Source: Nepenthes gracilis (taxonomy: Eukaryota > Streptophyta > Magnoliopsida > Caryophyllales > Nepenthaceae). From it: DNA of 64,000 bases. Below are positions 13,550 to 26,100 of the stretch, piece by piece; the stretch's first letter is position 1, and each line of letters begins with the position of its first letter. Where the stretch lies: the NCBI GenBank assembly GCA_033239525.1, contig BSYO01000026.1, positions 3,100,001 through 3,164,000 of the forward strand. Direction: 5' to 3'. Both the position numbers and the translations under genes were made by a program. The notes beneath the pieces were generated by a model. It searched no databases, was not told the DNA's origin, and saw only the letters and a program-made list of their open reading frames with translations.

Positions 13550-14600
13550 GAAAAACTATACAGATTAGACCTGATGCGTTCTTAATGTCTGGGTTACAGT
13601 ATGAATTAGAGAGTCACTTAATCTTTCAGTTTGGGTCGAAATATAGTGGGTCTGATCTTCATCTCTATTAGCCTGGAACCTATACACTACAAATTATAAA
13701 AAAGAGGTTAGAAAATTGATGGGGTTTACTTTATAATTTATCTTCCGGTATTTAAATTAAAAATCTTTTCAAGGAAATAGAAAGATATAAAAAAGATATG
13801 AGAAAAATATAGAGTTGCATGTGTGTGGAGGATATGAAAGGAGGATTGGACTCCTATTGTGCGCCCGACGGGGGGTTGCTTAAAGAGATGGAGTTTTGGA
13901 CTCCATTTGGTTGCAGGCTGCTGGTCGCTTATTAAGTTTGCACTCAGTAGGTGGCTAACTAGGCACTTAGTAAGTGGCTCATTAAAGGCGGAAAGGAATA
14001 AAACTGTATCAAAGGGAGAGAGCTTGATTCTTCCTTTATACTTCTAGAAGTCAGAGGTTTCCTCTGGACCGGAGAGGGCTTTGAGAGTTTGAGTAATACT
14101 CTCAAATGATGTTAGAGAATGTCCCCAATCGCTTTGTGGTAGTAAGGAGTATTTGTAATACTTTGTGGAGAAAGATTTGGCACCAAAATATGTGACATGT
14201 ATCACCTTTAAATTCATTGGTAGTTGGGGCGTTGATAGGAATTGCCTTTGTCAGGCATCACTTTGCTATGGTGAGGGGGTCATAAATGATCCCCCCGACC
14301 CAGTCGTCATACGGGTTCAGGTAACGCTTGCATGCGCGTGATTTGATCTATGTAGGCGCTTACTCTAATTGCTCTTCTAACTGCCTGGTTAAGAGCTTTT
14401 CGGATTGATCTGTTCCTTTGTGTTGCTAGTTGGGCAGTTGATGCTTGCTCCCATTTGGGCTCGTTGTACGGTTGGACCCCATCTTAGTTGCTGTAATGGC
14501 GTTTAGGTTGGATCGAATCGATTTTCCTTTTGAGACTTCATTCGTTGCTTGTTCAGCCCTATGTTCCATTGATAATTGAGCATGTGATTCAGTCGATTCA
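13550..14600. repeat. Second GC-richer repeat island, probable LTR-element remnant
   Basis: It resembles the block at 11285-12250 in composition and in short shared words around AATAGAAAGATATAA and in the GTTGCTAGTTGGG region. No intact ORF is present; short open frames such as 13859-14047 match nothing recognised. It could be the partner LTR of the first island or an independent insertion. Confidence 0.4.
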
Positions 14601-15249
14601 TGGTATTACTGGACCCATTAAGACCGAACTCACCCAATTTGATTATAAATGAATATGGTTTTGTGTTTTAGTCTAAGTAATCAGACCGAATTCACATCAA
14701 TTTGATTTACCAACTATATATTTTTATTTATATTTGACCATATTTGATCAGAACTAAAATTATTAGAGCTATTTTTTCTACCATGTTTAATTAAATTTTA
14801 ATGAATTTGGGGTTTTTATCTCTATAAGAAAAGGGTTGATGTAATATCTAATAATCGTAATTATTCAATTAATATTAAATATTTAATATTTTTTTAAAAA
14901 AATAATATAGATATTCAATTAATATTTAATAATAATTATTAAATAAAGTTAATCCATCAATTTTTTAGAGGATAAATTATCGGCATTGTGCATTTAATTG
15001 GACCCGACGGACAAGGACAATTTAGTAATTAGCCCGTTTAAAAATGAATATATATATATGTACACAATTTGCAGTAGATGGTGTGAGTTCTGCCAGATTC
15101 ACGAGCCCTAAACAGCTGCCTCACGTTGCATGGATTCGGAAATATTACCAATCCGACGTCGCTTTCCATTCCCAGCACGGGTCTTTTTCTCTTTCTCCCT
15201 CTCAGACTCGACGACGAGGACGACGACGACGACGAAAGCCAACAGCAAT

Positions 15250-15258
15250 TATAAATAG
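15250..15258 (+). promoter_or_regulatory. TATA box of the MADS-box gene
   Basis: TATAAATAG is a near-perfect plant TATA box, placed about 80 bp before a (CT)16 tract and about 145 bp before a splice donor (15396) that fits the 5'-UTR intron of this gene family. Transcription would be expected to begin near 15280. Confidence 0.6.
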
Positions 15259-15326
15259 CAACCTCCATTGGAATCCGTGTTTTGCCATAAACGTTCTTCC
15301 GAAAGCTGTAAGTTCGCCGGAGAATT

Positions 15327-15330
<4 letters not shown>

Positions 15331-15362
<32 letters not shown>
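15331..15362 (+). promoter_or_regulatory. (CT)16 tract in the predicted 5' UTR
   Basis: Sixteen CT units lie just downstream of the TATA box. On the other strand this is a GA repeat, the class of site bound by plant BASIC PENTACYSTEINE (BPC) proteins, which are known to control the Arabidopsis homologue SEEDSTICK through GA-rich elements. The binding role here is inferred from that knowledge. Confidence 0.6.
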
Positions 15363-15367
<5 letters not shown>

Positions 15368-15395
15368 TCTCTCAGTTCTTCGTCTTTCTTCTCAG

Positions 15396-16973
15396 GTAAT
15401 TGATCAAATTTGTGCTTTTAGCAAAATATAAACTCTATGATTTCTTCTTCCTTTCGCTTTCTCTGGTTGTAGATCTATCTGTTAACTGAAAAAGAATCTT
15501 ACAAACTTGCATGGAAAAGTAAATAAATAAATAAAAACAAAATTGTCTGCTACTTCTCTCTTTCTCCTTTCTTCTTTCTCTCTGCTCTCCATTTATAGAT
15601 CTGGTTACTGGAGGAAGAATGTTACGAAAGAAATATATTTCTTGCTTCCATTTCTCCTCTCGTCTTCCTTATTCCTATTATAGAAATTAATTTTAGCTTC
15701 CCTGCTGTTTGATCTTTCTTCTTTGGATCTTGATTTGCTTTCTTTCTGTCCTGATTTCATGTTCTAGCTGTTTGATTTGGTTCTCATAATTTGCATTCCA
15801 TTTCGTGGATGACTTTATGATTACTTTAATTAGGTATTCTATTCAGCTAGCTAGCTGAGTTGATCTTTCTGATCTTCGCTAGATCCTACTGTCTTCCTTT
15901 CCTTTTTCTTTTTGCAAAGACAAGGATCTCCTAGATCGCCGAATCTTTAATATCAAATCATTCAAGAATGCATTTGTTGAAATAGTTCTTCAAACATACA
16001 AATTAAAAGATTTTATTTGATTTACAATAACAAATAAATGTACTTAATATTGAAAAAACTTAATAATTACTTTGGCTTCCCTCGATCTATCCTTCAACTG
16101 TTCTTCGAACCAGCTTTTTCCCGCTTACTCCTCAGCACTGATTCGCACGTTTAACCCTAACCTCATTTTTCTGACCATTATAATTATTTTTACGTTTTAT
16201 AATAGAATTGACTTTTTTTTTTATTTTTAATACTATTTTATAACACTTTAATTATATATTATTAATGACTGTTTTGTATTTATAAATTTATGGTAGGATG
16301 AGTTATAATTAAAATGTTTAAAACATCAAGATTAATACTCTAAGGTTTCATTTTTATTGGAAAAAAATTAACAAATTTCAATTATCTCCATAAAATTAAC
16401 AAATAGGAGTCTTCCAGTATTATAAATTATTGGGAGGATTGATTATATGTTGCTCGTATATAATATTAAGAGGCTGATTTTATAATCTGAATATTGACAA
16501 GACGAACTTATAGTTGTGCTGATTGTCGCATAAATCGTGTAATCTTGTAACTCTACATATGTAAAAAAGTTTATATTCAATTAGAAGCTGTAATATATGG
16601 GATATGATATAGAAATAAACAAGGAGAAATTCCAAATCATGGAAATCCCAACAGAAAAATAATGTAAATAATATTTACTAACATTATCAATATTTTACAC
16701 TGGCTTCCAATAATGTCTTCATACCTACTTGCTATAGGATAGTTATAAAATTTATTTCTTATTTTGTATTTTAGTCGATATGTTTACAACAGAAAAAAAA
16801 AAAAAAAAGGAAGGCAGAGACAATTTATGAAATAATTGGTATACTAATAGCAGTATTGAATTTGATTTTTTGTTTCTTGTGCATGTTGGGGTCAATCAAT
16901 TTACTATTTAGGTGATTTTACGGCATGGAAATTATTATTGATTATTCATCTGATCAGATTATTTGAACTGTAG
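15396..16973 (+). other. 5'-UTR intron of the MADS-box gene
   Basis: The donor CTTCTCAG|GTAATT is at 15395/15396. The acceptor is either TAG at 16971-16973, directly before the ATG, or CAG at 16955-16957. An intron in the leader is typical of AGAMOUS-clade genes and often carries regulatory sites. It includes pyrimidine-rich stretches and no other gene. Confidence 0.6.
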
Positions 16974-17155
16974 ATGGGAAGGGGAAAAATAGAGATAAAG
17001 AGGATAGAGAACACGACGAACAGGCAGGTGACGTTCTGCAAGAGGAGGAATGGGCTGCTGAAGAAAGCCTACGAAATTTCTGTGCTTTGTGATGTAGAAG
17101 TCGCCCTCATCGTCTTCTCCAGCCGTGGTCGTGTTTACGAGTTCTCCAACAGCAA
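16974..17155 (+). CDS. AGL11: MADS exon 1: MADS DNA-binding domain
   Basis: This 182-bp exon encodes residues 1-60 plus two bases of codon 61. It begins [20 protein letters not shown], the standard clade start, so the ATG at 16974 is secure. The donor is AA|GTAATC. The conserved [11 protein letters not shown] block reads [11 protein letters not shown], and the exon end reads [11 protein letters not shown] rather than RGRLYEYSNNS. It is followed in the intron by a pyrimidine-rich stretch with TTCCAT repeats (17166-17225). Confidence 0.95.
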
Positions 17156-20100
17156 GTAATCGATACTTCTTCTTCTCCTTCTTCTTCTCCTTCTCCTTCC
17201 ATTTCCATTTCCATTTCCATTTCCCTGCCAACTTTCATTTCTATTGCTATGCATGCATGCTCTTCCATTTTGTCATTGAATAATCTAATTGAATTCATAA
17301 CATTTTCTAAACTTACTTATACTTTTGAATAATATTAGGTTGAATTGGGTAAAATAATAAAAACATATTCATATCATTGGCTTCATTTAGTAGGAGTTCA
17401 GAGTTTATTGTTGTCAAAGTTGTTTATTATTTACGTGACATAAGATCTTGTTTATTATCTAATGATTACATAATCTATTAAATCGAGTGTAATAATTAAA
17501 ATATTGTGTGTTTAACTACACTAAGTAAAACTCAAGGATTGATTATTAATAATTAATGAAAAGGGGATATTAGGTCATTAAAAATTTATAAATATTATTA
17601 TTAACGATGAAAATTGAGACCAGAACTAATTTTTTGTCCATAAAATAATTTTTCTTGTAATAATTATTGATATTTTTTTAATTATTTACTGGGGCTAAGA
17701 TGGTATTCGTTTTTCAATGATTACCTATCAAACTAGATATAACTTTTGGCCTTCTTATTTATGTTTATGTCTTTCTTCCCATTAAAGTTTATGAGATTGA
17801 TTGGATCCCTTTATATTGCAATTTACGAAATAAAAAATACACTTTCTTGCGGTTTGAAACAGAAAGAACGACACAAAGGGTTCCTGCCATTTGGCTGCAT
17901 GAACGGAAAGCAATTGGTGGTATTTATAGTCCAAGCAGTTTTCCTTTGGGAAGAAATATTTTATATAGAAGAATTGGTGTTATGTGGTAGTGATGATAGA
18001 GATAGAGGTGGCAACAGATGGTGGCGGTGGTGATCTGATTGTAGTGATGGTGGCCACGGCGGCGGTTGGCGTTGTAATACAGTTGGTGGCGACTGAGTGA
18101 TGATAGTACTGGCAGCGGCGTTGTAGCTAGTGTTTGAAACATCATAATAATAGTGATGGTGGTAGCTCAACTTTCTTCTTCATGGAAAGGTTACCATATC
18201 CTTTATTTTTCAGAAAATATTTTCCACTCCAACTTAAAAACTTCAGGAAAATATAAATTTGAGAAATATTTGTAAACTCACTAATTTACTTTCGTGCCCT
18301 TTTTGTATAAGTAAATTTCCTATATATATATATATATACACTCACGTATTATATTGTTTCTCTCTATAATACCATTTTTTTACTCCTGATTTATTGTAAG
18401 TTTCAAATCTTTGTTGAGCTTTATTCAATAGGATACAATGTCAAGTTCAAAATCTATTTAGGTAGAATATATGGTTTGATAATGTCAAATTAATATTATC
18501 ATAAATTAAACATAGGGTCTACTTCACTTTTGACTAAGAAATTACAATTTTATATGTTTTTACATTTTTGTTTCGTCTTAATTTTTCATATGTTTTCAAA
18601 TCCATAAAGTGGGCAATCTTTTTATTTATACATAATATTTTCCAATATATATATATATTTTAATTACTTATTAAAAATATTTTATTATTCATTTATTTTT
18701 ATGTGGCCCTATGAGAGAAAATTCCCATAGTATCTCAAGGATATATATATGTTGTTCCAAAAATGTGGGGTGCTGTGATGCTCGTATGTATTGTAGCACT
18801 TTCGATATCAGCAGTGTTGTTAAATTTGAAATCCAACGGCCCATATTTTATATATAAAAAAATATTTTTTTTATTTTTTTTATAAAAATAGGACTATTAT
18901 ATTTAAAATTCAATAATCCCGAGAGTATCACAGGGGTTGCAACGTCCATACGGCATCGCACATGCCTTGTCAGAATGTCTTGAGCTTGGTGGATCTTGTT
19001 CTTTCTACTTTCAGCTTTAGCAGAGCTTCACCATTATGTTGTTCAGATTTTCAATGTTTCACAGAAGTCAACCCTTTCTAAGGCTCTGTCTTATATACAT
19101 GAGATTTGCAACTGTGAATGAAAACCTTTAACTACAATGGCTATCATCGTGAAGGAAAATCTTGGTCTTTGAGCGATTATTCAACCATATTTAAACAATA
19201 TCATAAAAAAATATTTAAAATGTCTTTCATATGAAAAAAATAATAATAATACTCATATTCTTCATATAGTCTATTCTATCAAAAATGGGTGGACAAAAAA
19301 AAGGGATAATTGTTACCAAATTTTTCTTCCTTTTTGGTTTAATGGGCTAATGTAACAATACACTGTATGTAACAACTGATCTTTTATCATTCGGGCTACT
19401 TTGTACTTGAAGAAATTCTATTTCTTAATGCAACTCTTACTATGTAGTATAAATTTTATCTTGCTATCTAAAAAAAAAAAAAAAAAAACTTTTTATGTTT
19501 CTACTTTAATTCTACCATGTAGGAAATCATAATTTTGTGGTTCAATTTTCCTCCTAAGGATTGCCCTAAAAAATTTGGACATATTGGGAGAAAATATATA
19601 CTTTGCTATGCTATTATTAATCAAACTATTGACAAAAGATGGTGTACTCAGGACAATATAAGGGAGAATGGGAGTGTTGGTTGAACAAAAATTAGGGTTC
19701 TTGAATGTAAATCCAAAAAATATTTTATTTCTATTTTTTTGAAAAAAAAATTTACTGTAATCTTTTTACTAAAATATTATGTTTGAGTTATTGGATTGTA
19801 TTTAATAGTCTAGATTGTGAGGTATAACCCCTAACGTCTATTCTTTTTGCAATACACAGCATAAAGTCGACAATAGAAAGATATAAGAAGGCATGTACCG
19901 ATGGTTCAAACACTGTCGTTGAGATCAATGCTCAAGTAAGTAGTTTTTTAAATACTTTTTTTGATGTATATTGATCAAATCTTTTTATTAAATGTGCTTA
20001 TATCATTATGTTTGGGATAATAGAAAGAGTTATTCTTTATATCTAAGTATTCTATTTATAAATGAATAGTTAAATAATTAATTTTTATTTTTTAAAAAAA

Positions 20101-23100
20101 TAAATAAATTATAATTATTTATTTAAAAATAAATAACTAATATGTAAATAATAATCTCCTCCTTCTCTCTAACAGACGGAACCCCCTTGATCTCATTATG
20201 TTTATCAAATTTTGTTAATTTTTGTATTTATTGTAGTTTTGTTATGTATTTATAGTTTATTTTAATAGTGCAAGGGAAAATTTTGTTAATTTCAGAGAAT
20301 TTAAAGATCATAATTAAAACATTTTTTTTTGGGATAATTAGAAAAACATTGTTATTTAGTTCTACTTAAATATATATTTTTTCATATTTTTTATTTTCAC
20401 TGTGCTATATATACTATAATCTATCTTACGTTCTTTTCTCGCTAAGACAAACTGCATAAATAATGTCATTTGATAGTGTCTGCAAAAGTTAGTGTAAATT
20501 ATGTACTTTGAGTTAAATAAATATTATTACTTTTCTTCCTCAAAAAATTCAGTTGAAAGTGTTTAAGAGACTAATCAACCAAAATTAGGGTTAATATATT
20601 TTATAATGAGAGGCGATAATACACATAAATAAATTATTTATAATATAAATACCAGCATGTATGCTAGCAATATATGGACCTTCAATATATCTGGGCATGA
20701 AAATCACATAGAACTGGCCATGAAAGTCACGAGAACTATCATGCAAATATGCCACCATCACATACCAGTATGAGAAACTAAAATGATGTATCAACCAAAG
20801 GCAGTGCTGTAACAATTTTTACGTGTCAAAATATATTCAACTATATAATTCATTATTTATCATTAAAATCCCCAAAATATATATTAAAATATTAAATTCT
20901 CCTATTCATCTACGTGAACATTCACTAGTCCAAACTCTCATAAAGACCAGGATCCCTATCTTTATCTCTATCCACGGAGATACCTATCTATATGGAAAGA
21001 GATCTATCTATGAATCGATCTAGACTATCCTCTATCCGGATAGATATGTCCCTATGAGCGACTACGCCGATCTTTATATGTTTTGGCCACGTCCGTTTCC
21101 GCTCCGAAGAGGAAGGTTTGGATCTTTCAATCTTATGTCGTGAGGGATGTGACCTATGTTAGGTCCATAAGATACCACAGCTTTTGGTGTTCTATGATTC
21201 ACCTCCGAATAATGAGTAGGTAGTTCGATCCTTTTGATTCTTCTCTTCATAGTAAACTGATGGGAGGATGCAGAGCAATAGATCAAATTACTATATAAAG
21301 AAGAGTTGTAAACTATAGGACTTATTGTTCGAGTAGGAAGATTTCGGTTTTTCTCGTTCCTTCTCTTCTTCGATAAGAATAGGGATTTGAAATGATACAA
21401 ATTCCTCTTCATTTTGTTATGTTTAGCGAATAAATTGCCAAAACATATTTTTTTGAATCCAAATTTTTTGTTATTTCTAAGTCTTCTTTTTACATAGAAG
21501 AATGTAACTCTTGCAATTTGAAAAGACTACAAAATAAGGTAAGCTACTTGTTGAACATTTGCTCAACAAAGGAGGACATAGTGATAAACATGAACATCAA
21601 ATATATAAGGATAATAAATGAACATATGATAATTAAGCAAATGAACAAATAAATAAAATATCGGTTATAATTTTACTAACTAAAGTAATATACATGAAGG
21701 TTGGCTTACGTTCTATTTTTGTAAACAAGGGTTATACTCTACTATTTAATTTCATGGATGAGTTATTTATACATCAACCCTATAGACTCGGCTCTGTTTA
21801 CTATTATTATCAATGGACGAATCATATGCGATTTTTCTTGATAAGTTGTGATATATAATAATAGGTGTGAACCTTCTATTAATTTTTTTAATGTAATTTA
21901 TTTTGAATAAAATTTGAAAAAGCTCTGCAAAATAATATTTTTTCATAAGTTGAAAGTAAAACAAATTTTTTATTAACTTGGGTGTAGATATTTAATATGG
22001 TCCTTAAGAGATTATAGACTTGCAAGAGAATTTTTCAAGGTCCTTGAAAAAACATATACATGAAATAATAATATTTCATAAATATTTAGAAATTTTATGA
22101 TATTTTTTAATAAATAAAGTCCAACAAAATTTATGTAAGAATGTTATATATACAAATGAAATATCAAAAAAACCATAAAAAAAACATACATGAAGTAAGA
22201 GGATATAAATATCATATTTTACACAAATATGAAAGAGATATTCTAAAATCTTATCCAAAAAATAAATAAATAGATTTAAAATTTATTTACTTTAGGTTAA
22301 ATCTCAAGGGTTCTTTAAAATTTTGCTTTAATTCCTCTTCCTTCTTCGCATTTTTTCTCTTATTCTTTTCTCTTTCTCCCTACTCTATAAAATCTCAAAA
22401 AAAAAAAGCTAAAAAGTGCTTCAAGTTACTTATATATAGAGATTGGCATATGAGTCTTATTTATATACCCATCAAGCATGATGTAATTAACGAGTAGTGC
22501 TTGTACTTTTTTTATGTGCGAACTTAGGTTCCTACCTACCTATTGAAATTGGTATGTGAGTGTACATTATGCATGCATTAGACATGCCTTCTATTATTTT
22601 TTGTATATGAGCTCTGGATAAGTGACCATCAGATGTTAACTTAATTCTATCAAATACTTAGGGTTTCACCCACATCCATAATTTTTCTTAACAATTTGTT
22701 TAGTTTATTATCATTTGAATATCAATTTTTAATATAACACATAGATCTCATGCCATTCACTTCTCTCAAACTTATTTGACTGATCTTTTTATTTATTAAC
22801 CGTATGGCCTAGATCTTCAAAATTCAGTGAAAGTATTATTTTTTAAGGAGTTGCTAATCACTTTGAGAAATTTTTGCATATCAATAACAGCATGTGTTTG
22901 AAACTTTTAAAAATTTCTTTCCCGAAACCTTTAATACCATCCTACAAATCAACTAAAAACACAATGTATCTCCACGTCAACATCAAAATTACTCTAAATT
23001 GTATCTCCACACATTTCCAGAAGTTAACATGATTTTCTAAAACATCAAAAATCATCTTTTTCACTAGATGACCCCAAGCTTACTAATTTAAAATGTGATG

Positions 23101-26100
23101 AATTAGAAGAGTGAGTTAAAAGTCCAATAAATTATATAATTAAAATAAATCATGGTAAATAATTCAACATAAATGCATAAAAAGGAAAAAAAAATCAAAA
23201 TCATGTGAAAGAGGGAGGAACTCATAACCAAGCACATATGATAAATCTCACTGACAAACTTTGAATGTCAGTTTATGAATTTTATCTAATTGTTATTCAA
23301 ACCCCACTGGCAAGATGTGAATGGATTACACTCTATAAATTAGGCCAAATGACCCTTCTAACTCATAAAATTTTGGCATATGACTTTTAATTACAAATAA
23401 TATATAGAGATATATTACAGTAAATTTCACTCATTCTTTCCAATGGTTCTTACAAAAATGACAAAAAAACTCTATAAAACAAACATATATTTAGAATTAA
23501 TATTAAATAATTTAACTTACAATTTATTTTTAAGATTTCTCAAAAATCTTGAATATTAATGTATGCCTGAATTTAAGTATTGGAATTTCAAACCATTATC
23601 ATATACTTAGCAAATAACTTCGAATCATATAAATGTATGAATTAATGTCCATGCATGGAAACCAAAAATAAAAAGGAACTCACAATGGATACATATATAG
23701 AGTATGACAATATGAATATCTGAGTATAATCAAACATAAAGAAAAAGATTTAAAATTTAAATAATAATATAAATAGTGAGGCTTGAAATATCTTTACATT
23801 AAACATATTTAATGTAATTTTTAAATACTAAGCTCCAAAATCATTTTCTTTTCTTCTTCCTCTCGTATCTTCCCTTTTCTCGTTCTCTTTGTGCTGTGTT
23901 ATAGGTTATTCCCGTATGAGCCTATACCTATTTAATGTGCCAATTGATGATATGAATGATGAAGCATACGACGAAGGCCAGAGGTGCTAATTCTAGCAAC
24001 ATTACGCCAAAGTCGCGTCTTAAGCGCCATTTTTAGAAGCCCCGCGCTTACTCCACGCTTTTCGGGAGCTTGAGCGCCATTTCTAGAAGTACTGCGCTTG
24101 AGTCGTGCTTGCCAAGCGCTTAAGTGCCATTTCTAGAAACCTCACACTCGATTCGCCCCTGCTAGGCACTTGAGTGCCTGTCCCAGAAGTATCGCACTTG
24201 AGCTGCGCTCGCCTAGCGTTCGAGCATTCGAGCATAGCCTGGAGGATAAAAACATGGTTGACGCATGTTAGGGTTTAACCACTACAGTCTAAGTACCATT
24301 TTGAGAGGAAAAAAAGGAGAAGAAGAAGATTTCTGCAACTGTTTTTGTTACGAATCGAGTTTTAATTTCCATCGACTGTGGGTATACTGTTCTTGCCATT
24401 GAGAAAAATATTTATCGGGTTTTATTTCTTTTCTTCCATTTTGTATTCTCTATTGTACAACCTTATTTTGAGATAAGATAGTTTGACCTTATATTTGGGG
24501 TTTGGGTAATCAAGATATTGTATAGTGAAGATATTTTAGATCTCAAGTCCCGTGGTTTTTCTCTCTCGTTTAAAAGGGAGTTTTCCACGCAAAAATCGTA
24601 CATTTATTAATCGTGTATACTTATTATATACTTGTCGTGTGTTATTGTGTGTTTTCTCGCAATTCAAATAGTTGGTCAGGTTCTAACACTCTGTTCTCTC
24701 ACCAGCTAAAATAAATAAAAAATCAAAGTGTACATTAAACTCCAAAAGCTATAATGTTTTTTCTCTTGCGCTATTGGTTGCACAACTTTTTCCAACGGCA
24801 ATAAAATTGTAACAAAGTATTTTGTTGTTGTGCTGTTATCCTTCTCTACTCAAGTGTTTTAAAAGTGGATCTAAATGCTGGTTTTTGGTATGATTAGTTG
24901 TATTGATCGAAGTCCTCAAGTTCTTACGAGGACTAGCCAAATCTGCTCTCCCTAATCAGATATATTGGAGTGCCACGATTGACAATCTTGAATGACCTAT
25001 TATAAAGTCATCGTTTCTTTTCTTACCATATCAAAATTAGACGACTTTGCAGGGGACAAGCCAAGTGAGAAGGCGTCTTTGATTTTAGTTCGAGAATATA
25101 GCAGAAGTTCAACTCTTGTAGTAGAGTCTGCCACGTCTTTTGTAAAAAAGCCAATGATAGTAGTTAAATTAAATATCATAAAAGGCCTATATACTTAAAA
25201 AAAGAGACATTTCTTTCTTTTATAATAAGTGTTCAGGTTTAACTTTCAGATCAAATAAGAACTTTTTGTTTATTATATTCATAAGTTATGTTTACTTAGA
25301 GTTCTAGATTAATAAAACTTCTAAAAGACAGTCAAACATAGAAATTTATTATGAAATATAGGAAATTTATTTAGTATAAGGTACTAAGTGAGTGATTTGA
25401 TTTGGTTGAATAAAGCAAATTAAGTAAAAAACTTTATTCATTTTGGAAGATTAAATCCAAGCATAGGAGACTACTTTTAGTCATAAGAGGCACATATTGA
25501 ACTTCCCAAGCTTGATGATGAAAAGGAGGATCAACAAATCCAAGTTGTTTCATATGATCTCTTCACTTTTGATAACCATGCAAAATGCAGTATTGATAGG
25601 GTTTCCACCTTGATGCCCGAGATTGACACGGTATCCACTTTGATGCATAATTTAATAACATTCAGTTTATACGTATATGTAAAGAGTGTATGTAAAAGTC
25701 CAAGGGTATGTATTATACTGCAAAATGCAGTATAACAAAAAGGCTACTGCTCTTTTTGTTAGCAATTGCTCAATAAGTCTAGAACCATGCAATATTAAAG
25801 CTATGCACCAGTAAACAATTAAAGACACATACAAAGCACTCAATCTAGAGCATTTAAAATCAAAGTTCGCCACTCTCTGTGAAAGTGAAATCCTAGAGTT
25901 TGGAGCAGTTTAGGACTAAGCCTACGGAAGTTCAAATGATGGGAGTGTCCTAAAGGGAATGAAGATATGAAGGGGAACTATAGGTGGGTGACATATGAGC
26001 AAGGATCATTTGAGGCTGATTTGGTTTGTTTGATGCTGAGGCTATCTAAGGGCAAGTAGAGCCAACGGAAGCCAAGGTTATGTGAGTTGGAGGTTAGGGC

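Noticed and set aside
15044..15403. 119-codon plus-strand open frame over the promoter
   Set aside because: It spans the TATA box and the CT tract (Leu/Ser run), has no recognisable domain, and fits a promoter plus leader better.
16959..17298. Minus-strand open frames opposite the MADS exon
   Set aside because: They are shadows of the MADS exon and the TTCCAT/CTT run, giving Lys/Trp/Glu/Met-rich nonsense.
24024..24223. Regular 50-bp repeats as a CRISPR-like array
   Set aside because: Whole units repeat with no unique spacers, and they lie inside a plant LTR.
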